A DNA stretch of 47,110 bases from a virus. The stretch spans positions 8,151 through 55,260 of IMG/VR virus record IMGVR_UViG_3300030102_006012, one strand, 5' to 3'. The position numbers were made by a program, and so were the translations under genes. The number at the start of each line of letters is the position of its first letter. Position 1 is the stretch's first letter. Below, piece by piece: positions 24,480 through 34,400 of this stretch. Below the pieces are notes generated by a model, which had not been told where the DNA came from, made no database searches, and worked only from the letters and a program-made list of their open reading frames with translations.

Positions 24480-25739
24480 ATGGCAAAAACATTAGACATT
24501 GGTTATTTTAACTCTATATTTATTAAAAGTGATGAATTTGCAGAAACTGCAAATGTTCCAACTAATAGATATTATATAGAAGAGGCAAGAATAAAAGGTG
24601 GATTTAATGAAACATTTATGGAGCCAGGTGTTAGAGCGTATGCTGTTAATGATGATTATACTGTTATAAATAGAAAAAATGCAATGATTTATTCTGGTAT
24701 TTACAATTCAAGAACTGGAATAAACGAAACAAATCAGTTTCCTATAGGTGCAGCAATTACAAAAGCAGTTGATATAACAGACGGTTCAATACAAAAGTTG
24801 CATGCAGAAGATCGTGAGCTATATATATTACAAGAAGATAAATGTAATGCTGCTGGTATAAATAAAGATTTTATATTTACAGCTGAAGGAAATCCATTAT
24901 CAACGGCATCAAACTTAGTTATTGGACAAGTAAGAACGTTTTTAGGTATATATGGAATAAGCACAAACCCAGAAAGTTTTGCAGTTAAAGGTAATAGAAA
25001 GTACTTTACAGATAAAAAAAGAGGTGTTGTTATAAGATTAACAAGAGACGGTGTTACTGAAATATCAAACTTTGGTATGAGAGATTATTTTAAAGATAAT
25101 CTTAAGTTAAATACAAACTTAATTGGCATGTATGATAATGTAAAAGATCAATATATTTTACATTTAAAAGAACAAAGTAAAACTATTGGGTTTGATGAAT
25201 CTTCAAAAGGCTGGACTAGTTTTTATACTTTTTATCCTGAAAATGGTTTTACTTTAAACGGCACTATGTATACTTTCAAAAAAGGAAATATATATGCACA
25301 TTATCAAAATACAGATTATAATGTATTTTATGGACAACCAGCCGACGAATCTAACATAACAACAGTTATAAACACGGATGGTTCAGTAGTTAAAACTTTT
25401 AAAACATTAGGTTATGAAGGTACAACAGGTTGGTCTGCAAGTGATATAAAAACAGATTTAGATAGTGGATCTTATACAGATTTAGGTGTGGATATTGCTA
25501 AAGCTGATTATAGTTTTAATGCAGATTATATATTACCATCAATGTTTAAGAAAAAAGAAAATAAATATTTTTCAATTTTACAAAATGGATCAATAGCAGG
25601 TCAAGAAGACGAAGTGTTGTTTGGAGGAGAAGTTTCAGGTATAAAAGGAATGTACTTACATGCTAAATTAAAAACAACAGAAAATACTAAACAAGAATTA
25701 TTTACGGCTTTAAGTGAAACCGTAATATCATCAAAATAA
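24480..25739 (+). CDS. muzzle/stabilisation protein, second part
   Basis: 419 residues. Blocks such as YYIEEARIKGGFNETFMEPGVRAY, NAMIYSGIYNSRTGINETNQF, GSIQKLHAEDRELYILQEDK, NPESFAVKGNRKYFTDKKRGVVIRLTRDGVTEISNFGMRDYF and KTFKTLGYEGTTGWSA are ones I associate with the C-terminal half of the single long muzzle protein of related phages. Here they begin with their own ATG, 45 bases after the stop of the upstream gene. The frame carries no leftover N-terminal domain, so this looks like a true split gene rather than a recent frameshift. The two products probably assemble together. Confidence 0.7.
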   Translation: MAKTLDIGYFNSIFIKSDEFAETANVPTNRYYIEEARIKGGFNETFMEPGVRAYAVNDDYTVINRKNAMIYSGIYNSRTGINETNQFPIGAAITKAVDITDGSIQKLHAEDRELYILQEDKCNAAGINKDFIFTAEGNPLSTASNLVIGQVRTFLGIYGISTNPESFAVKGNRKYFTDKKRGVVIRLTRDGVTEISNFGMRDYFKDNLKLNTNLIGMYDNVKDQYILHLKEQSKTIGFDESSKGWTSFYTFYPENGFTLNGTMYTFKKGNIYAHYQNTDYNVFYGQPADESNITTVINTDGSVVKTFKTLGYEGTTGWSASDIKTDLDSGSYTDLGVDIAKADYSFNADYILPSMFKKKENKYFSILQNGSIAGQEDEVLFGGEVSGIKGMYLHAKLKTTENTKQELFTALSETVISSK

Positions 25740-25744
25740 TAAAT

Positions 25745-26443
25745 ATGGACCCAATTACAATGGCAATTTCCGGCGGTGCATCACTAATAAGTGGCTTATT
25801 TGGTGCGGGCAGAGCTAGAAGAGCGGCAAGAAGAGCAAGAAAAGAAGCTGCTGCTTTAGAACGTAGAATATCAAATGTTGAAGCAAATAGACAAGCTGTA
25901 ATAGATCCATACGCTAATGTTAAAGATCTTAGTGGTATGATTAGCAATCCATTTCAAAATCTGCAAGTAGCCACGGAAGCAGCAGAAATGCGAGCTAGAG
26001 AACAAGATTTGTCTTTAGCATCGACACTAGATACATTAAGAGCAACTGGTGCAAGCGCTGGTGGTGCTACGGCATTAGCACAGGCTGCATCAAGAAGCAA
26101 AGCTAATATTGCTGCAGATATTGCAAAACAAGAAGCAGCTAATACTAGGTTAAGAGCACAAGGTGAACAGCAAATGCAACAAATGCAATTAAGAGAAGCA
26201 GGAAGAGTACAACAAGCAAGAGCACAAGGTGCTGCATTTAAGTTTGGTGCACAAGAAAAAAGAGATAATCAATTATTAAATAGATTAGCTGCAAAACAAC
26301 AGAACGCCGCAAATCAAGCTGCACAATATGGTAATCAAGCAAATCAAATGATGGGTCAAGCATTAGGTGGTGCGTTTGGAGTACTTGGCGGAATGTATGC
26401 AGCATCAAGAGACGTTCCAACAGGAACAGGAAATCCAGTTTAA
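25745..26443 (+). CDS. internal virion protein, small
   Basis: 232 residues. An N-terminal hydrophobic/Gly segment (ITMAISGGASLISGLFGAG) precedes an Arg-rich stretch and a long Ala/Gln-rich helix (residues about 110-200, QQMQQMQLREAGRVQQARAQGAA), then a second Gly-rich hydrophobic segment (GQALGGAFGVLGGMYAA). This resembles the small ejected core proteins of podoviruses (T7 gp14-like in role), which enter the host envelope to build a DNA channel. The relation is one of layout and position, before two larger internal proteins. Confidence 0.65.
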   Translation: MDPITMAISGGASLISGLFGAGRARRAARRARKEAAALERRISNVEANRQAVIDPYANVKDLSGMISNPFQNLQVATEAAEMRAREQDLSLASTLDTLRATGASAGGATALAQAASRSKANIAADIAKQEAANTRLRAQGEQQMQQMQLREAGRVQQARAQGAAFKFGAQEKRDNQLLNRLAAKQQNAANQAAQYGNQANQMMGQALGGAFGVLGGMYAASRDVPTGTGNPV

Positions 26444-26447
26444 AATT

Positions 26448-28400
26448 ATGGGAGCATACGAAAATCCAAGATTTTTCTCAGTAGACTATACTGCAGGCAC
26501 AAAAGCTTTTAATCAAGCATTCCAGCAAGGCTTAGCTCAAGGAGAAGAAATCTTTCAACAAAGAAAAGAGGCTAGAAAAAATTACGAAGAAACTATATAT
26601 AGTGCGGGTGATGACATGCTAGTAAAGATGCAAAATCTTGAAGGTGATGCAAAGATGACAGAAGAAGCAATGCAAGAATCTTTAAATAAATTTTATGATC
26701 ATGCTTTAGCGGTTGGTGAAAGACAAAAAGGTATAAAAGGTTTGTTTACAGCTCGTGAAGAAACTAGAATAGATGGCAAAGAATTAAGACAATATACAAA
26801 CAGTTGGACATCAAATAGCGCACCTATAAAAGCATTAGCTTCATTTACATATGATCAAGAACTTAGTAAGCAAGATGATTTAGATAGAGGAGATAGTGCT
26901 TATGAAGATCAAATGTATTATAGTAGGGCAAAAGAAGAAGGTAGATTAGAAACTAAAATGGATTTTATTCCAGGTAAAGGTTTTGAATCATATTTTGAAC
27001 TTAAAGACAACAACGGAAAAATTATTGAAAAAGTTCCTGCTAATAAAATAAACATGTTATTTTCTTCTGATAGCCGTGTAGCAAGACAAGAAATAGAAAC
27101 AACTTTTGATAAGGCTTATGGTAAAGATGGATTAATAACAGGTAATGCTAAAGGTGAAATAGAAAACTTATTAACAACACTGCAGGCTACCGATTCAGAG
27201 GGTTATATAAAAGCTAGAGATGTACTTGCTAAGCATGTAGACCGAACTGATGGTTTAGAAAAGTATTTAAAACCTGATGGCACTTTAAATCTTGAAGCAG
27301 AAAGCATGGATTACGAAGGAGGAACTGGTGCATTTAATTTAAGTAAAATTCCTTCATCTCAATTGCAAAATACAAATGATATTTACAATAATAAAGTTCC
27401 TGCAAGCAATATTGAAAAAATTGATACATTTAAATCAAGTTTTCCTGCTACTAATTTAAGCAATGAACAAATTGAAAGAATAATGGAGAAGGGTATGTTA
27501 ATTGGTGTTGATGGATTATTAAATGATAGAGAACTTAAAAAGGGTGGTAATTTAGAATTAAGCCCTGATCAAATAAATGCTATAGAAGATATTTATGCGG
27601 CTAGTTTAGTTGCAAAACATAAATTAACTAGAGACTATAAAATAAATACATTAGAGGCAAATGGATTGTTAGATAAATTTAATAAACCAGAAGAAAAACA
27701 AATAGATACAAGCGGTGACTTAACGACTCTTCAAAGAAAAAATATTTATGATGAAAATCAATATTATAATGTTCAAAAAACTGATTTAAATAGAAGTTTA
27801 GATGATTTTACTAATGTTATTGATTTAGGTTTTGAAGTTGACAATATGAAAGTAAATCAAGGTGCTGAAGAACTAAAAGGTATATTTAAAAACAAAAAAT
27901 ATGAATTTGATGGTGGTGAAAAAACATCAATTACTGATGTGAATGTTGATTACGACGGCAATATAACCGTTTATGCTGGTGATCCAAAAAGCTATAAGAT
28001 AACATTGAAGCCAGGTGATCCTGGTTACAACCCAGATGTACCTCTAGCAAATGTTAAATTTTTAGCAGATACTGACGCTAAAAAAGCTACATTTAGCGCT
28101 TATAGTCCTTCTGATTATAAAAAGCTATTAATAAACTTTGGTGCTGAAACTAAAGACGCTAGAAACTTTGAAGTTAAAGCAAATAACGAAATTATAATAA
28201 GAGCAAAAGAATTGGCTGGTAAAGGTAAATTTAAAGATGCAAGATACAGACAATGGTTTAACGAATTAAAAAGAACAAAATCCGGCGAAGAATGGTTAAA
28301 GAATTGGGCTGATAGTAATCCAAACGAAGCAACTGGCCCGCTATGGGGTGAAATTACAGGTAACACTACTCCAGCTGGCGGTAGTATGTTGCTTGACTAA
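26448..28400 (+). CDS. internal virion protein, middle-sized
   Basis: 650 residues. The start at MGAYENPRFFSVDYTAGTKAFNQAF was chosen because it follows the previous stop by four bases; an upstream ATG would overlap that gene. The protein is mainly helical and charged, with no catalytic motif that I can see. N-terminal features are FNQAFQQGLAQGEEIFQQRKEARKNYEE; the centre has many short DG/NG turns. Placed between the small and the giant internal proteins, it is probably ejected into the host with them. Function is by position only. Confidence 0.6.
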   Translation: MGAYENPRFFSVDYTAGTKAFNQAFQQGLAQGEEIFQQRKEARKNYEETIYSAGDDMLVKMQNLEGDAKMTEEAMQESLNKFYDHALAVGERQKGIKGLFTAREETRIDGKELRQYTNSWTSNSAPIKALASFTYDQELSKQDDLDRGDSAYEDQMYYSRAKEEGRLETKMDFIPGKGFESYFELKDNNGKIIEKVPANKINMLFSSDSRVARQEIETTFDKAYGKDGLITGNAKGEIENLLTTLQATDSEGYIKARDVLAKHVDRTDGLEKYLKPDGTLNLEAESMDYEGGTGAFNLSKIPSSQLQNTNDIYNNKVPASNIEKIDTFKSSFPATNLSNEQIERIMEKGMLIGVDGLLNDRELKKGGNLELSPDQINAIEDIYAASLVAKHKLTRDYKINTLEANGLLDKFNKPEEKQIDTSGDLTTLQRKNIYDENQYYNVQKTDLNRSLDDFTNVIDLGFEVDNMKVNQGAEELKGIFKNKKYEFDGGEKTSITDVNVDYDGNITVYAGDPKSYKITLKPGDPGYNPDVPLANVKFLADTDAKKATFSAYSPSDYKKLLINFGAETKDARNFEVKANNEIIIRAKELAGKGKFKDARYRQWFNELKRTKSGEEWLKNWADSNPNEATGPLWGEITGNTTPAGGSMLLD

Positions 28401-28411
28401 AAAAATAATTT

Positions 28412-31400
28412 ATGGCAGATCCAAAAATTTTATATAATAATTTATTTTCTAATAAATTATATTCAAAGTCTTATGACGATTTTTTAGAGCAATATGACAA
28501 CGAAGAAGGGGTTCAAAAATTGCATAATAAATTATCGCAAAATAGTTTATATTCAAAAGATTTTGATGCATTTAAAGAACAGTATAAACTGGGAAAGCAA
28601 AACGACCCTGTACAGGAGACTGCGAGTGTAGGGTCGGAAAACCTAAGCAGTACGGATTCCAAATTGGATCTTGGTTCATCGGGATCAGCACCAAGCAGAG
28701 CTAATATTTTAACTGGAGGTGCGGGTAAATTTACTCCTCAAGAACAAGAAGATTTTAAATACTTTGAAAATATAAGAACTAGAAAATCAAATGCCATTAC
28801 CCAATCGGACTTTGAGGAAGAAAAAGTACAGCCAGAATTAATGAAAAGATTTGGCAAATATGGTTTTGTTTTTGAACAAGCAGGTATAGGTGATTTTATA
28901 AAAGTATCTACAACTGATGCTGAAAATCCTATAACAAAAACATTTAAAATTAACAAAAGAGATTTATTCAGAGGAGGAAACAGTTTTGATGAATTAGAAG
29001 AATTTGTTAAAGCAAATAAAAAAAGCGCTGTAGGTTATGCTTCACCTAAAAAACTTGAAGAATTTGATCTTAAAGAATTTCAAAGATTGAAAAAATCAAT
29101 GATAGAATCTGGAGGTGATGGTAAAGTTCAATTTAAAGGAAGCTCTGGTGAAATGTATGACGAAGATCAAACTGAAGAATTATTTGCTGATCATTGGTAT
29201 GCTAGCCGAGGGTTTAATTATAAAGACATAAAAAACCTTAAAAATAAAAGTAAAGATAATCAAGAAAGAATTAATTTTATTGAACAACTTCAATTTAAAA
29301 CAACAAGGTATCAACAACCCGGTAGTGTACCAATTCCATTATCAATAAAACTTTTAGCGCCAGATATTATGAAAAGATCATATCAAGGCACTGAAGAGGA
29401 AATAAAAAAATATCCTGAATATTTTGATCAAAATGGCTTTGCAAAAAGAGATGTTTTAAAATCAGAATTAGAAAAATTTAAAAAGGAAAATAAAGACTAT
29501 TCAAATATAACTACTAACCCTGATTTTTTAAAAGCAGAAGGCGATTTAAATTTATTTTATGCTGATATTAAAAATAAAGCTGGAGCTGAAATTGAAAAAG
29601 AAATGCCTGTAATTGAACAAGAGCAGAAAAAACTACAGCAAGAATGGGAACAAAAATATGATTTAAAATTTAATAACGAAAATTTTGAATTAAAAGTTAA
29701 TGAATTTAACAGTCAAATAGATAATGCAACAAAAGAAATTGAACAAATTATTGGCGGTGATATTAGTAAATTAGAAAAATATAAACCAAAAAGTAAAGAA
29801 GAAGAAAGTTTATTAAATTCAAAAATAGATGCGTTAAACACTATTGTTAATAATGCAAAACCTTTAAATGATTTTTCTACTAAACACAGTGCACTATATC
29901 AACGTTCTAAAAATTTAAACGATTTAAATGAAATTTCAACAATGTTGCTTAACTTTGATGATGTACAAAGAACTAGAGGCGAGTATACAGACCAATATAA
30001 GAATTTTTTAAATAATATAAAAAGTGGCTGGAGTAGTGGTAAAATCAATTCTACTATTATGTCAGAACTTTACGGCGGTGTTGACATGGATAATCCTGAT
30101 GATGCTGCAAAAGTTGCAAAATTAATAGCCACAGAAAAAGCATACCAACAAGGTATATTAAATTCTAGAGTATACGAACAATACTTAAATGCTGACTCTG
30201 TTGCGGAACAATTAAAATTATTAGGTCAAAATCCATTTGAAATTTCTACAGCTTTATTTGGAAATTCAATGAGCCAATTAATAAGAAGTGGTTCAAAAAT
30301 ATTTTTTCCAGTTGTAGGAGCTGGCGCAGCAACGGGCTCTGCAGTTCCAGGTGTAGGTACAGTTGCAGGAGCAGGTAGAGGATTACAGGTATGGACAGGG
30401 CTTGCTGGTTTTGGTATGGAATATGGAAACGCATATTTAGATATTATGCAAGAAAATGGAATAGATATAACCAATGCCGAAGCAGTAGAAAAAGCTTTAA
30501 TGAATCCTGAAATACAAAGTCAAGCAAGAGAAAAAGGAATTAAAAGAGGTATACCTATAGCGATTGCAAACTTTATGAGTGCTAAAGCAGCATCTATGAT
30601 GGTAAAACCTTTGGCAACCGGTGGTGAACAATTTACAAGAGCATTAGGTTCACAGCTTATAGTACAGCCTGGATTTGAATTTAGTGGAGAAATGTTAGCG
30701 CAACGAACTGCTGGTGAAGATTTAAGTTTTACAGAAGGGTTTAATGAAGCTATTGGTGGTATTGGAGGTACTTATCATAATGTTGCTTTTGAAATGTACA
30801 AAAATTCAACAAAAGGGTTTTCAGTAAAATTAGCAAATAATCTTACTAATTTAGATAACATGGTTAACGGTAACTATGATGGCAAACAGGTTATTAAATT
30901 TGTAGATAGATTAAAAAAGAAAAAATTTATTAGTGAAAAAGTTGGAAATAAAATATTAGCAAATTCCCAATTACTTGATGAAGCAAATGCTAAATTAGGC
31001 GATAAAGCAAATAATAAAAATAGAGCTAGGCTTGCTGACTTATTGCATACAAGAAAAATGATTACTGATCAAAATACAAAAAGCAACAAGCTGGGTGATA
31101 TTGATCAAGAAATAAGTAAGCTAAGTTCAACAGGAGAAATTAGTGAAAGCGGAGTTCTTACTTTCAATGATTATATAAAAAATTATGAAGGTGGTATTAA
31201 AAATGGATTAAGCTTTTTAAAATCATTAGGTGTTGCTGACGATGTATCACTTGTAGAAAGTGACGAAAATGGTAATTTTAAATTTACTGATGATATATCC
31301 CCAGAGTTGCAAGAAGCAGTAAATAATTCAAATTCTCCTGCTTTTATAACACCATATACTGAAGGAAGTAAACAACTTATATTCTTAAATAAAAAGTTAA

Positions 31401-34400
31401 TAAGAGATCTCGGCACTGAAGCACAGTTTGAATCAAAATTAGATGTATTGTCTGCGGCTATGCCTCATGAAGTATTGCATGCTGTTTTAGACCGTACTTT
31501 TACTGATGAAGAAATAATAAACATTAGTAAAGATTTAAACAATTATTTACAAGAACAGTCTGGTAAAGGAATATCTGAAGGTACTGTAAATGATATATTA
31601 AGTAGGTTAAAAAATACTTACGGTGAATATAAAGAAGATGGAACATTTGTAGGTAAAAAACAAAAAGACGGAAGTGTATATACGGAAGCACAATATGCAC
31701 AAGAAGTTTTTACTTCAATATCTGATGAAATAAACATTGGAAATATTGATTGGAAAAGACAAGACGCTGGATTTTGGCAAAACTTTGCTGATAAAATAAA
31801 TGATTATTTTAAATATAAATTAAAATTATCAGCTGATGAAATAAACAAAGCTAATATTAAGACTGGCCAACAAGCGTTTGATTTTTTAAAAAATTACAAT
31901 AAAACCTTTGCAAAGTCAGGAAGAATTAAGCTTGGTCCTATTACAACACCCAAAGCACCTGTAAAAGAAGAAGAAATAAAAACTAGAAAAGCTGAGTTTA
32001 ATATACAATTAGAATCAGATAGATTAAAGGGTATAGCGAAGCTAAACGCTAAGATACAGGAAAATGAAGACATGGGGCCTGGCAACGCGATAATGAGACA
32101 AAGAATAAGAGAAGAAATTGAATCGCAAATAGAAAAGGTTAATGAATTAGAAACGCAAAATACAGCAAATGAATTAAGAGAAAAGCTTAAAAATGCAAAA
32201 GGAATAAATAGAGAAAATATACAACTCGCATTACAAGAAAAATTTGCTGCGTTTGAAGGAGAAGTTGAAACCGCAGGATTAAATATTGAAACAGGTAAAT
32301 TTAGAAGCTCTGATGTAATAACTGATTTAGGCAAACAATTTAAAAACGATTTAGATGAAGGTTTACTAACAAATGAATTATTAGCCCAAACTTTTAATTC
32401 GCCTTCAACCAATGACTCATCAAAATTTTCTATTACTGAAGCAATTGTTGAACACAATTGGCCTGTAATAAGCAGTGCTTTAAAGTTTACACCATCTGGT
32501 CCATATACAATGGAAAATGTAAAAGATGCTGTAAAAGAACAATTAAATGGTATATTTCCTGCAATGCAAGGTTTTTCTGCAAGAAAAATACCTGTGTTAA
32601 AAAATTATACAGGACCTGAAAAAGTTACAACGTATTTAGGCTCTGTATTTGGGCGTAGAAAAGCAGAGATATTTGAAAGAGCTAAAAAAATGGGTGATCA
32701 AGTTCTTGAAGAAAGTTTTAGCACAGAAACAATGACTGAAACAGAATTTAAAGAAACTACAACTACAAAAGAAACAAGAGTAAATCCATTAGAATATAAG
32801 AATGTAAAGAATAATGTTGATGCTATAAAAGATGCTGTTAAGGTTAATGAAAAAAATTACAAAGGATTAACTTATAAAAAGCTATCTGATAAGTTTGCTG
32901 GTAAAGTTGGTAGTATAATGTTTGATATACCTGCAAATAAAATTGATAATCCAAAAGCTAATTTAACTTATGCTAAAAGAATAACTGATGGTATTCCTGA
33001 ATCCTCTGAAGCAGGTAATATACAAAGGGATTTAGCCGATGCAAACGAAGTTAGAAAGTTTGTAAAATCACTGGCACCTGAAAATATATCTGGTGACATA
33101 TCTATACTTGATGAATCTGGATTAAAAGTTGAAGTTTCAAAAGAAGCAAAAAATCTTTCTATAGGTTTACCTAGAAACGTTTTAAATTTCTTTTATGATA
33201 ATACTGGTAAAAGAAGACAAAACTCTTTTGTACATAAATTAAAACCTGAATTTACTGGAAAAATATTAAATGAAACAATTGAAAAAGTACAGTCTGAATT
33301 TGCAGGTATTACAGAGGCTGGTCAATTAAATAACTACGATAGAAAAATTGGTCAGAACTTAAAGGGTTATGCTAAGGTAAAAGCAGCAAATACTGTAAAT
33401 AAAATTGCGACTGATAAAATAGAAAACTTAGATATAAAGCCAGATGCAAGACAACAAGCTAGAGCAGATGCTGCAGCAGGTAAGTCAAACTTTTTATATT
33501 CTGATGTAGGGTTAACATCGGAAATATTACCGCAAGAAAAAGTTGATAGTATACTTGATAGAGAGTTTATTTTAGAAGCTGAGGCTGCTGTAGAAGGAAG
33601 AACTAAAATAATAAACAAAGTTTTAAAACACCTTGGTATTAAAGAAGCTTACGATCTTCAAACAAAAAAAGGAATTGATGATTTTGCAGACGCATTAAAA
33701 GAACACGTCTTTCCATATTTTCCAAAAGATGCTTTTTTTGCAACAAAAGCTATAATGAGAGTCAGCCGTCGAATTGCTGGTGACATGGACACTTATTATC
33801 AAGAAAAATTAGAAGAGTTAAAAAATGATGATAGTATAGTTTATGGTGAAAATTATACATATACAAATGAAGAAGGTAAAGAAGTTGATATAGATAATTT
33901 ATCTCAATCTTCATATGATACAATGATAAAAACTCCTGAAAAAATTGCTAGAAATTTAATTGTTGGTAAAAAAGATGGTAAATCACCAATACAAAAATGG
34001 AATGAAAAAAATATGCGTATACATCGCGCTATGTGGGAAAGAACAAATGAAGCTATAAAAAATGATCCTACAGAAGGTAAAGAAGCAGCTAGAGCATTAG
34101 CGGTATATTATTCTTTTGTTAGCAATAATAAAAATCATCCGCATAGATTAGGCGCTGAATTTGTAGGGTATTCATTAAATCCTGAAGGAGTTGTAAATAA
34201 AAATGGTATTTTAAAATTATACGAAATGGAGCACGCAATGCCCGCTACCGGTGCATATGCTTATTTATTTGATAGTATATTAACAAATAGAAATTTTAAA
34301 GCAGACTACAATGCTATCGTTGATAATTATAAATTAATTGCTTTAGATGCAAAAGAAAACAAAAAGCTAGCTAAGGCTGGTGTTGGAACAAGTATGTTAC

